From: Brassica napus
Taxonomy: Eukaryota; Streptophyta; Magnoliopsida; Brassicales; Brassicaceae
Direction of reading: 5' to 3'
NCBI RefSeq assembly: GCF_020379485.1
Contig: NC_063451.1
Span: 25,960,630-26,024,629 of the forward strand
Length of the DNA: 64,000 nt
Part shown: positions 36,534 to 47,952 of the stretch, piece after piece
How positions within the stretch are numbered: the stretch's first letter is position 1
Layout of the letters: the number at the start of each line of letters is the position of its first letter
Position numbers and translations under genes: made by a program
The notes under the pieces: generated by a model
Told to the model about the DNA's origin: nothing
Seen by the model: only the letters and a program-made list of their open reading frames with translations
The model's database searches: none

Positions 36534-36744
36534 ATGATGTATATTCTTGCCAAATAAAGTAAAAATGGAAACTTCCAAATTTGTGATCATATATTTCCTA
36601 AATATATCCTAACTAAATATTTCCTAAATATCTCCCCCCCCCCACGATTTTCTCCCTTTTCTCTTCACACGATCTCTATCTCCCTCGTTCCTTGTTCCTC
36701 TCTCTTCTTCATCGACAAAAATCTCTTCTATCAACCAACACAAG

Positions 36745-39113
36745 ATGGTTCTAATCTACGTTAAATCTGGTGTATGGATGTCAAGTTTCAGTGACGAGTG
36801 GAGTTTCTTGGCAGACAAACAAAGGCGTGGTCGAATGGTGACATTAGAAACTACTGCTTTACTGGAGGAACTCAAGATCATGGTGTGTGAAGATTATGGG
36901 GTCGACCCTAATTTGGTTAATGTCGAGTTCAGTTATGAGATGGTCAATCAAAGAGGAAATCCTCCCATTAGTATCAGTAATGATCGACAAGTGTGTAACT
37001 TTGTGGGCTACGCAAAGAAGGGTTCCTCTACAACCTTGTGTGTCACGTTCTCTGGTACTGGTACTGGTGTAAAGGAAAAGGAACGAGTCAATATCGATCT
37101 CAATAAGGAACCGTGTGATTCAAGTAATGTTGAGGAAGGTGAAGTTCCTGACATAAATCTGGGAGATTTTGCAGAACCATCAAAAAAGTGTTGTGATAAA
37201 AGGAAGAATCATGTCGTTGAGGATGGTTCTGGTCATGCTGGTTCAAAGAGTGAAAAGTATGGCGATAGTGAAAAGGAAAGCCGAGCTGTGAACACAGATT
37301 TCGTGAAGAAAGATCAACTTTTCCGAAGTAAACGTGTCCTAAAGGCAACAATGGAAATTTGGGCGATGAAGAATAATTACGATTTCCTTGTTACCAAATC
37401 AACGAAAAAGTGGTGGTCTATACGATGTAAGGATAATACGTGCAACTGGACTGTGCGTGCGGAATGTGTTGATGGGTCTACATATTTCATGATCAATAAG
37501 TGTGTGGGTATACACTCATGTGCTCCTTCAAAGAAAAGCAACTTCGGAAAAACGGCGTCGGCAAGAACTATTGGAAAGCTGATACAACATCGATTTGATG
37601 ATGCCAATGATGGCCCCAAAGCAAACGACATCATTCAGTTTATGAGGCTAGAACATAGCTGCGAAATTACTTATTGGCACGCTTGGGAAGCTCGTGAGTA
37701 TGCAATTGCAGCTGTTAGAGGTATACCAGACGAAAGTTATGCAAAGATACCAAAATATTTGCATATGATTAAAGAAGTTAATCCTGGTACACACACTCAC
37801 TATGAAACTAAGAAGGATGGTAGATTCATGTATCTATTTATGTCGTTTGGGCAATCAGTTAGAGGATTTCACAGTCATATGCGTAGGGTGATTGTTGTTG
37901 ATGGAACTTTTCTGAAAAATAAATATAAAGGAGTTCTACTTGTTGCTACAGCTGTAGATGGTAACTCCAACTTGTATCCAATTGCATTTGGAGTTGCTGA
38001 TTCAGAGAATGAAGAATCATGGGAGTGGTTCTTCAGACAGTTGAGTGTGGTTATTCCTGATAGTAAAGACTTAGCTTTTGTGTCAGATAGACATGCGTCA
38101 ATTGCTAAAGCAATCAGGGATGTCTACCCACGATCAAAGCACGGAATTTGTATACACCACTTGCTGACCAATGTGGTTAAATTCTTCAGGACAAAGGGGT
38201 TCACTGCTTTGGTCGAGAAGGCTTCAAACACATATAGGTATAGTGAATTTCAGGAACGTTTCACAGAAATTGTTGATATCAGTCCGGCACTTGGACGATA
38301 TCTACAGGAGGCTGATGTGAGAAAATGGGCTCGTTCTCTCTTCCCTGGATCCAGGTATGACATCAGGACCAATAACCCAGCCGAGTCGATTAATTCAGCT
38401 CTGAGATCTCCTAGACAATTTCCAGTAATTCCTTTGCTAGATAGTATAAGAGAAATGATGACCCGATGGTTCTATGAGCGTCGCATGTTAAGCTCCAAAC
38501 ATATTGATCCTTTAACCGATAAGGTGGAGAAAAAGATTGATAGGAGAATCGTGAAGGCTCGAGGGTTTCAGGTTCAGAAGGTTGACAACTTCAGATCACT
38601 TGTTAAAGGAGACATATATGATTGTCATGTTGATCTGGAAACCAGAACATGCACATGTGGGAAATTTGATTTAGGAAAAATTCCATGCAGACACGCTATT
38701 CCTGCAATATATTCTCGAGGTATGGAAGTATATAAACATTATCTTGGTACCTATATATTCCAGCATTTTGCAGTGTTTAGACATTGGTCGGTCTTTTTTT
38801 TGACACAGGTATGGAAGTACACCGATTTACTGATGGCGTCTATAGCACTGCAGCGTGGAGAGCTGCCTACGCGGAATCCATTAATCCCATACCAGTTCCA
38901 GAGGCTGAATGGAATGTCCCAGATGAGGTTAAACTTGCGAAGATCTTACCACCAGAGTCAAGAAAGAGTGCTGGTAGACCAGTAAAGAGAAGGTATGAAA
39001 CAGTAGAAGACAAGATTAGATCTTCTCAAGGATCAACAAAGAAGAAAAAGCACAAGTGCAGCCGGTGTGGTATGGAGGGACACAAGAGAGGAACATGTGA
39101 TAAACCTATCTAG
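36745..39113 (+). pseudogene. MuDR-type transposase (copy 1), frameshifted near the C terminus
   Basis: This protein cuts and joins element ends in the nucleus. It reads from MVLIYVKSGVWMSS: an N-terminal PB1-like region (to about residue 100), an acidic linker, a zinc-binding transposase domain (from about residue 195, KRVLKATMEIWAMK) and the MULE catalytic core. Its acidic residues are D386 (VVDGTFL), D448 (FVSDRHAS) and E547 (NNPAESIN). A SWIM finger follows (C636, C638, C648, H650). The frame is open for 746 codons, but copy 1 has one extra base near 38764 and one extra T in the T run near 38800 compared with copy 2. The true C-terminal part, ending in a CCHC knuckle (CSRCGMEGHKRGTC), therefore lies in another frame up to 39113. 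Catalytic core and SWIM finger are unbroken, so partial activity is possible. Confidence 0.9.
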
Positions 39114-39295
39114 ATTGTTGTGTGTGTTCTCTGTTATTTGCTGTTTGCTTACAACATTGTTGAGACAAATCGAATCTTCCTATTGACAGTTTGATTTTTC
39201 CAATTTTTTTTGTTATATTCGATGCAAATCAGCAAAAACATCAAAGAACATAGTCTAACATTTATTTAGAAAAAAACAGAACAAGAAATTGAACA

Positions 39296-39810
39296 TCATG
39301 CATAGGTAAGGTACATGAAGACCATAGCAAAACAACACACAAACAAAGCTTTGATGATCCTTAACTCTCTAATGCATTTGATGGAATTTTCTTCAGAACG
39401 AGCAATTGCATCTTCCATCTCTTCAAGTCTACTCTTATGTCGTTTCAGCATTGTCTCAGAAGCTCGTACTGATTTTTGAAACTCGGAATTGTCCACTAGC
39501 AGCACATCAAACAGATCCTGAAAGTCTTCAATTTCCTCAACAACTGACTTATCAGTCCATTTGAACAAGTGAGTTTTGTCCTTCATCATTAACATCAACA
39601 AACAGTTAGATTGGACTGTGCGTGAAGGTTATATGAATACAGACTAACCATCTCAGATCCCATCGGACAACAATGGAACAATCTTCCCGGATTTTTGACA
39701 GTTGTTGAAGTGAAAAGATGCACTTCCTTGCCGCAATTGCATCTTTTCGGAATTCCCCTTTGTTTGGTGTGCTGATATCTTGAATCGACAGAAGAACCGA
39801 CCGAAGACAT
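39296..39810 (-). CDS. GRF zinc-finger protein with C-terminal membrane segment
   Basis: Two exons on minus: 39649-39810 and 39296-39580. They encode 148 residues in phase, with donor GTTAGT after the codons for GSEM and an acceptor after tgatgaag. Exon 1 holds a GRF-type zinc finger (IPKRCNCGKEVHLFTSTTVK, then NPGRLFHCCP). Exon 2 starts DKTHLFKWTDKSVVEEI, continues as a predicted coiled coil (SVRASETMLKRHKSRLEEME) and ends in a hydrophobic segment (ALFVCCFAMVFMYLTYA). GRF fingers bind nucleic acid; the membrane anchor suggests an ER or nuclear-envelope location. It lies inside MULE copy 1 between the convergent transposase and Ulp1 genes and is deleted from copy 2. It could be a captured host gene or an element accessory gene. 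Confidence 0.8.
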
Positions 39811-40140
39811 GATTGAGTTGATCTACCAAGTTCTCTCCCCTTGATTTCTCTTTGTCGTGAAAGAATGAGGAAGAAAAGGCATTAGGTCAAAATATGGTTC
39901 TTATGTATAGGGTTCATTTAGGCTTTAGGGTAAATATTGGGTTCATTAGTGGTTTAGGGTAAAGATTGATAAGTTTAGTGGTTTAGTGTAATTGGATATT
40001 TTAGTTGTAAATATTTCATGCAAAATCAAACCACAAATAACTAGTAAACTAAAATAGTGTCATGTCACATAATTTCTAGAAAACTCTAAAATAGAGTATT
40101 GTCACAACATTCCTGGTAAAACCTAAACAAACACACATAA

Positions 40141-43100
40141 TCAGTCTTCTTCAAGGTCATAAAAAGTAGAACTCTCAAAATCCGAAGGGATGTGTTGTGC
40201 CATAAGCTGGATTAAAATGGGATCATGGGCAGCCTCCCATATATCATAAGCAATTTTCTGTCGGCAACCAGGCATTATTCCGTCTTCCACTAAACTGAGG
40301 TCGAGACCAAGAAGGATGCACTCCAAGTGTTTGAGTGCGAATGCCCCGCAATCAGCACAAGACTTGTTCAATCTTGTCTGCATAGGCATATCTACAATCG
40401 AATAGGATGTAAGGAGTAATTTGCTCTTTGGTGGACCAACTGCCTTGACAATTCTAGGAATCATACAAGCAAACTTCTCTACGTATTGCCTATTCCTTCC
40501 CCGATTGCAATCATAGACTTCCACTTTCTTCTCAATCATGTTGACGCATACAGCAACCCAATGATTACCTGCAACGGACATCACTTATTTTGTTAAAAAA
40601 AATACTTGAATAACGGAGACGTGTAGAGGAAGCATGGATAATTACCATTGACAAACAGAGGAAAGTAGAGACGATCAACATCGACACCCCAAACTCTATT
40701 AGTCCGCCCATGAGATGGAAGCTCTCCTCTCCCATAAGCAAGAAGAAGATCGGGTACTACGTAGCCTCTTTTGTCGTCTTTACACTTCTCGTATTCTTTC
40801 TCGATCTGGAGGCAGAACATGGCGTTCATGAAAGCAACACGGTCTATATTCCAACGCCTCAAAGATGTTTTCTCTCGCCATATATACATCATCGCATCCA
40901 TTTCCTGAATATTCACATGGACAATTACCCAATGCACAATCAAATATATGTTACAAATATATGTTAAGAAAATAATACCTCGTTTCCAAGCCATTTTCCA
41001 GCACAAACTATTCTCTGTGCAAAGGTCAAATTAAAGACAGAGGGACCAATCCTCAAAGCTGTTGGATTCGTAGACCATTTCGTGAATCTATCCCACGATT
41101 CTTCGGTGAAATAATACAGTGACGCCTGTGGAGAACCGTCAGCTGCCATTGGTGAGTCACTAAGCTGAAGCTTCTTGCTTGGTCCTCCAGTCCATCTATC
41201 CCACTTTGCCGATGTTACAGGTGCATTTGATTGCTTTGATCCACCTTTTCGTAGTTTCCGGACATTAGTCATTGGAGTCCACCAATCACTTGCATCGTTG
41301 TCGTTATTGGTCTGTGATGGATCAAAATCGGGTACGTACGAGGCTTGAGAAAGTCCTTCAAGGCTTTGCGTACCTATTGGTTCGTCCATATCATCCGCTT
41401 GACTGAAATTTACATCCTGTTTCAAAGTACACAAGCAATTCATAAAAAACCCTGATTCAAAACACACAAGCAATTTAAACAAAAATCAGATTCAAAATAC
41501 ACAAGCAATTCATAAAAAACCAGTTATTAAGCACACACAAGGAATTCATAAAAAACATGATTTTATAAACTAATAAAATTCATATAAATATCTTACACAT
41601 AGTTCACATAACAAAACACACATCATAATGCAGATACATAATTAAGCCTGATTTTGAACAACAATTACAAACCAAACACACTTCCAAAACGAGACAATGC
41701 AAAACACATCACAAGACCGATAAACACATGAAACTAACACTAAAAGAAGTTAAGACACATTGCAGAGAGTTATGAAGACTAGTGCTTGTTTACCAAGCGT
41801 TTGGACCTCCTCGGAGATGGCTTGCTAGGCGATGGCTTCGTAGGAGATGGCTTCCTAGGCGATGGGTTGCTATGCGCTGGCTTGCTAGGCGCTAGCTTGC
41901 TAGGCGATGGGTGGCTAGGCGCTGTCTTGCTCGCAGATGGATCTCCATGCTCAGCTTGGACGGTTGAATCCCCACGGGAATTTTTAAGCTCAGACTGCAC
42001 TCCCTCAAATTTTTCATCCATCTTTTTCTCTAGCCTCTCTTCCATCGCAGCAAAACCTTGCTGAAACAACTGCGTCACAAAAGTCTTCATATCTTCATCA
42101 AAGGGCGCCTGTTGTGGTCTAGTATGTAGGACCTTATGCTTCCTTTTTTCCATTCCACGATCAGGGAGCCTCTTCTTTCCCTTTGTATCTCTCGCCCTTA
42201 TGGTTGCTGATCCTTTTGGAGTTTGAAACTCCTCATCGCTCCCACTTGCTTCATCGCTCCCACCTTCACCATCCTTGTCGTTAGGCTCTTCATCACTCCC
42301 ACCTTCTCCCTCATGCGTAGCTACTTTCTCCTTCTCACCTTCTTTGTTATCAACCCCAAAAGAAAAGACCGGTGTCTCTTCGTACTCCCAATTATGACCA
42401 CTGAAGTCAAACTGCTTCATTATCATATGCATGAGAAGCTTGACTCTATCATCCTCCACCTCATCTCGTCTGCTAAATTGAAGACTTTCACACACTGTAT
42501 AATTCCCAGTCCACGAGATGTATGGATATATGTCATCCTACACAAGAAAGGTGAAAAGAGTCAATCATTAATACAAACATTTGTTTGTTTTTCTACTTGT
42601 TAAAATAAATATTTACCTTGGGTGTTAAGATGTTCTCCAACTTGTTGAGCTCCTCGTACGAAATCTTTGCAGCTCCCATCCAGTTTACACATCTAGGACC
42701 GTTCTTAAAACTTTTGTTCAGTTTTCTTCCACAGAGCTTTCCAAGCTTTGGTATTGCTTCCATAGCCCATATCTGAAGACCGTAGGTGAAGCCATCTAAC
42801 ACGTAACTCTTTGGATTCTCCTTCAGTTTATCTCGTTTTTCAGCTATTGACTCGCATAGAAGGTCAAAAGAAGCAACTCCCCAAGGGTAGTTTCGAACCT
42901 GCTCAAGATCCATCACCAACTTCACGTACTTGATGGGGATAGGTGCCTTCTCATCTCTCCCGCAAACCATACAAACAATGATGCAAAGATACACCAGCCT
43001 GATTCGATCAGCATTACTCCACTTCTTAACAGCTGCCCTGTGATGTTCCCACAGCTCGAAAATAGAAATCCCCTTATTTGTCCTGATCACTAAGCTCCAG

Positions 43101-43480
43101 AAACCACCATCATCATCCCAGTCAACCAACTCCTTAAGTGAGAGACTAGTATCGCACTGAAGCCCGGTAACTGCGTGGAACTCAAGCAATGAAAATCGGA
43201 GAGGTCTTCTCGCAAAGACAAACCAGAGCTCATGATCTTTGTAAGTCAACAGCTCCCTACACAAGAAGCCGTGTATCACTCTCGCCGAGAATCCCAAACC
43301 ATTATCGAACAGCTTAAAAATCTGAGCAAAAACAGGATCTTTCTTCACTGTCTCCAACTCCTTTGGCAACCACTCCATCAATCTTTTGAAATAGCGTACC
43401 ATCTTGCAGTTGTTATTGATCTGATGCACTTCGGTCTCTTCACCCGGCTTAAACAACCGCTTTGGTAACTCCTCAGACAT
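40141..43480 (-). CDS. MULE-borne Ulp1 (C48) protease, Kaonashi-type, copy 1
   Basis: Five coding exons on minus: 42617-43480, 41794-42537, 40979-41416, 40646-40904 and 40141-40568. Phases are consistent and no stop occurs, giving 910 residues from MSEELPKRLFKPGEE. Exon 1 is a DUF1985-type domain (FSLLEFHAVTGLQCD). Exon 2 ends in basic S/T-P-K repeats (KPSPTKPSPSKPSPRRSKR) that resemble DNA-binding linker-histone tails. Exon 5 carries a C48 cysteine-protease core with His (NHWVAV), Asp (EVYDC) and Cys (CADCGAF), the SUMO/ubiquitin-like protease arrangement. A probable 5' UTR intron ends at ttgtag just before GTATG. Such ULP-like cargo genes are known in Arabidopsis MULEs, but their cellular role is not established. 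This copy looks fully coding; I infer it could make an active deSUMOylase-like enzyme. Confidence 0.87.
41405..41580. repeat. Short direct repeats in intron 2 of the Ulp1 gene
   Basis: The phrase acacaagcaattcataaaaaac recurs about four times with variation. Copy 2 has fewer units (near 48896-48980), so the array has changed by slippage or deletion. Confidence 0.7.
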
Positions 43481-44328
43481 ACCTACAATCACAGAAAAGA
43501 AGTTTATAATCAGAGCACAAACAAAAAAAGAAGAAGATTTGACAAAAAACCAAACCTTTGAATCGGAAAACAACAAAAACGAATCTATTTGTCAATTTTC
43601 CCTCTTTCAAAAAAGGACCAAAATCGAAGATAAGAAACTAAAATCAAAACACCCAAACAATAACATGCATGAATTGCGTAATGTATAAGGAGATTAATCA
43701 ACCCATTCAAGTAATTTAGATTAAGAAATAAGAGAAATCGGATTTAGGTGATGAGAAACTTTAAGAAATCTACGGTTAAGAGAATCAAAACAAGTAATCG
43801 CAAACTCACCTTCTTAGAAACGTGAGAAGTTGATGAAATTGATGGTGGAAGAAGAAGAAGAGCGTCCGACGATGTCGTAGAGTAAGAACAAATCTCCAAT
43901 TCTTCAGGCTGATAACAAAGAGAAAGACGAAAATAACTAGATTAGAGATGAAAAATGAAAGTTAAAGAGTGAAGAAACGATTTGGCTTTGTTCTTACCCA
44001 AAATCGCCATTGGAGGAGCTTCAAGCTTTCGGCGGAGAAAATAAGAGAGAGGTTCGTTAATCTCTAGGATAAATCAATTTTTGTTTCTACTTTTTTTATT
44101 GTTTTTCTTTTATTTTTAATTTCTGTTTTTACTTTTTGTTTTTTTTGTTTTTTAAAAGTGGTTAAATATATTTCAAAATATTAATATTAATTATATAAAT
44201 TTTAACTATGCTAATTTGAGGGCAATATGGTATTTAAAAAATTATAAATCCTACTTACCTAAAGAATTTTCAAAAAGTCCTATTCTCACAAATCAAAGTA
44301 TAAAATGTCTTTATTTTCCAATTTTCTC

Positions 44329-44823
44329 TTGAATTTTCCCACTAAATCTCTAAATAAATATTTCATCAATTCATATTTGGCTTTACTTTAAAACATCTAT
44401 AATATATATTAGAATGGAGTCGGCAGGTTATATATTTAATCAATTGCGTGATTATAAGCTTTAATTAAAGATCCAACATCAAATGTTGGAAGCCCCTTTA
44501 GTTGTGTAACACATGTCACTTCCAACACCAACGGAACTCCATATTGCTTATGTGTGTACTAGATGCTTATCCCATTTCATTTATACTTTCACTTAATATT
44601 TCGCAAAAAAGGTTTTCCTTTATTGTCCATTTCGTATGTTTCCTAATTTTGGTAAAATGTTTTTGTTAAGTTCGGAACATCGCAACTTGTATATAAGCAA
44701 ACTATACATTCGTTTCATTCAAGTTGGGATTTTCCTTAAGCAGTTGTAACTTAGATTATCTTTGTCATTCTCTTTTATCTTATAGAAAAGACTAGCTATG
44801 TTTGGATATATGATTTTAATGTA
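44329..44823. other. Spacer between the two MULEs
   Basis: It holds the right duplication of copy 1 (TTGAATTTT, 44329-44337), about 477 bp of AT-rich DNA and the left duplication of copy 2 (TTTAATGTA, 44815-44823). A small palindrome (ccaacatcaaatgttgg, 44472-44488) is present. No gene. Confidence 0.75.
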
Positions 44824-45553
44824 GGGAGAATTGGAAAAACAAGAAATTTTCGAAGTTTGTTTGTCAAAATAAGATTTTGGTCGTTTTGGACTGGTTTTGC
44901 CCTTGTGTTGTGGAAAAAATAGTAAACTTAGGTAAAAAAATATAAAAAAATGTAGTTACATTAGAAACCAAAGTATATATACTTTTATGTTTAAATTTAA
45001 TTTTTAAAAATTGTGGAACTATGTTTTATTTAATATCAAAGCTATAACAGAATACTTATTCTAGCCATCTACGTAGTCTACAAATCGAATATAAAGTATT
45101 GTACATAGGTTTACCTTGGATAGAAAATATAAACTACACTTTCTTCAATAGTTTACCTTAGCTAGGTTTTTTGTCGTAATATTCTATCTTGATATCTTCA
45201 GTCTACCTACGGTTTTTTTACAAGTTCTATCCTAGAGTCAGTGAAATACCTTTTCTTTTTTACAAGTCATACCTTGTTCTGCCTTTTACTATATAATAGC
45301 CTAAGGCAGAATGTAGTTTTCATTCTCTCTACATCTTTTTGCCTTACGTATAATGTATATTCTTGCCAAATAAAGTAAAAATAGAAACTTCCAAATTTCG
45401 TGATCATATCTTTCCTAAATATATCCTAACTAAATATTTCCTAAATATCTCCCCCCCCCACGATTTTCTCCCTTTTCTCTTCACACGATCCCCTCGTTCC
45501 TTGTTCCTCTCTCTTCTTCATCGACAAAAATCTCTTCTATCAACCAACACAAG

Positions 45554-47866
45554 ATGGTTCTAATCTACGTTAAATCTGGTGTATGGATGTCAAGTTTCAG
45601 TGACGAGTGGAGTTTCTTGGCAGACAAACAAAGGTGTGGTCGAATGGTGACATTAGAAACTACTACTTTACTGGAGGAACTCAAGATCATGGTGTGTGAA
45701 GATTATGGGGTCGACCCTAATTTGGTTAATGTCGAGTTCAGTTATGAGATGGTCAATCAAAGAGGAAATCCTCCCATTAGTATCAGTAATGATCGACAAG
45801 TGTGTAACTTTGTGGGCTACACAAAGAAGGGTTCCTCTACAACCTTGTGTGTAACGTTCTCAGGTACTGGTACTGGTGTAAAGGAAAATGAACGAGTCAA
45901 TATCGATCTCAATAAGGAACCGTGTGATTCAAGTAATGTTGAGGAAGGTGAAGTTCCTGACATAAATCTGGGAGATTTTGCAGAACCATCAACAAAGTGT
46001 TGTGATAAAAGGAAGAATCATGTCGTTGAGGATGGTTCCGGTCATGCTGGTTCAAAGAGTGAAAAGTATGGCGATAGTGAAAAGGAAAGTCGAGCTGGGA
46101 ACACAGATTTCGTGAAGAAAGATCAACTTTTCCGAAGTAAACGTGTCCTAAAAGCAACAATGGAAATTTGGGCGATGAAGAATAATTATGATTTCCTTGT
46201 TACCAAATCAACGAAAAAGTGGTGGTCTATACGATGTAAGGATAATACGTGCAACTGGACTGTGCGTGCGGAATGTGTTGATGGGTCTACATATTTCATG
46301 ATCAATAAGTGTGTGGGTATACACTCATGTGCTCCTTCAAAGAAAAGCAACTTCGGAAAACGGCGTCGGCAAGAACTATTGGAAAGCTGATACAACATCG
46401 ATTTGATGATGCCAATGATGGCCCCAAAGCAAACGACATCATTCAGTTTATGAGGCTAGAACATAGCTGCGAAATTACTTATTGGCACGCTTGGGAAGCT
46501 CGTGAGTATGCAATTACAGCTGTTAGAGGTATACCAGACGAAAGTTATGCAAAGATACCAAAATATTTGCATATGATTAAAGAAGCTAATCCTGGTACAC
46601 ACACTCACTATGAAACTAAGAAGGATGGTAGATTCATGTATCTATTTATGTCGTTTGGGCAATCAGTTAGAGGATTTCAGAGTCATATGCGTAGGGTGAT
46701 TGTTGTTGATGGAACTTTTCTGAAAAATAAATATAAATGAGTTCTACTTGTTGCTACAGCTGTAGATGGTAACTCCAACTTGTATCCAATTGCATTTGAG
46801 TGTGGTTATTCCTGATAGTAAAGACTTAGCTTTTGTGTCAGATAGACATGCGTCAATTGCTAAAGCAATCAGGGATGTCTACCCACGATCAAAGCACGGA
46901 ATTTGTATACACCACTTGCTGACCAATGTGGTTAAATTCTTCAAGACAAAGGGGTTCACTGCTTTGGTCGAGAAGGCTTCAAAGGCATATAGGTATAGTG
47001 AATTTCAGGAACGTTTCACAGAAATTGTTGATATCAGTCCGGCACTTGGAAGATATCTACAGGAGGCTGATGTGAGAAAATGGGCTCGTTCTCTCTTCCC
47101 TGGATCCAGGTATGACATCAGGACCAATAACCCAGCCGAGTCGATTAATTCAGCTCTAAGATCTCCTAGACAATTTCCAGTAATTCCTTTGCTAGATAGT
47201 ATAAGAGAAATGATGACCCGATGGTTCTATGAGCGTCGCATGTTAAGCTCCAAACATATTGATCCTTTAACCGATAAGGTGGAGAAAAAGATTGATAGGA
47301 GAATCGTGAAGGCTCGAGGGTTTCAGGTTCAGAAGGTTGACAACTTCAGATCACTTGTTAAAGGAGACATATATTATTGTCATGTTGATCTGGAAACCAG
47401 AACATGCACATGTGGGAAATTTGATTTAGGAAAAATTCCATGCAGACACGCCATTCCTGCAATATATTCTCGAGGTATGGAAGTATATAAACATTATCTT
47501 GGTACCTATATATTCCAGATTTTGCAGCGTTTAGACATTGGTCGGTCTTTTTTTGACACAGGTATGGAAGTACACCAATTTACTGATGGCGTCTATAGCA
47601 CTGCAACGTGGAGAGCTGCCTACGCGGAATCCATTAATCTCATACCAGTTCCAGAGGCTGAATGGAATGTCCCAGATGAGGTTAAACTTGCGAAGATCTT
47701 ACCACCAGAGTCAAGAAAGAGTGCTGGTAGACCAGTAAAGAGAAGGTATGAAACAGTAGAAGACAAGATTAGATCTTCTCAAGGATCAACAAAGAAGAAA
47801 AAGCACAAGTGCAGCCGGTGTGGTAGGGAGGGACACAAGAGAGGAACATGTGATAAACCTATCTAG
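45554..47866 (+). pseudogene. MuDR-type transposase (copy 2), broken in the middle
   Basis: Compared with copy 1 there are three lesions. One A is missing in the A run near 46357 (frame change after SNFGK). A GGA-to-TGA stop lies at 46738-46740, just after the first catalytic Asp (VVDGTFLKNKYK). A 53-bp deletion near 46797 removes the segment with SENEESWEWFF. After the deletion the frame runs to 47866 with second Asp, Glu, SWIM finger and the C-terminal CCHC knuckle (CSRCGREGHKRGTC) all in line, unlike copy 1. It cannot make a working transposase alone. Confidence 0.9.
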
Positions 47867-47952
47867 TTTGTTGTGTGTGTTCTCTGTTATTTGCTGTTTG
47901 CTTACAACATTGTTGAGACAAATCGAATCTTCCTATTGACAGTTTGATTTTT

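Larger units (their letters stand above)
35966..44328 (+). mobile_element. MULE copy 1, complete 8.4-kb element with three genes
   Basis: The left end GGGAGAATTGGAAAAACAAG and the right end, inverted, GAGAAAATTGGAAAATAAAG pair at about 80 percent over the first 27 bases. Exact 9-bp TTGAATTTT duplications flank the element. It carries a MuDR-type transposase (+, 36745-39113), a GRF zinc-finger gene (-, 39296-39810) and a Ulp1-protease gene (-, 40141-43480), so transposase and cargo converge. The layout fits the Kaonashi-type MULEs known from Arabidopsis. Only the transposase gene shows lesions. Confidence 0.92.

Noticed and set aside
41786..42064. 92-codon Gly/Leu/Asp-rich frame on + (and the same in copy 2 at 49182-49460).
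   Set aside because: Shadow of the S-P-K repeat exon of the Ulp1 gene on the opposite strand.
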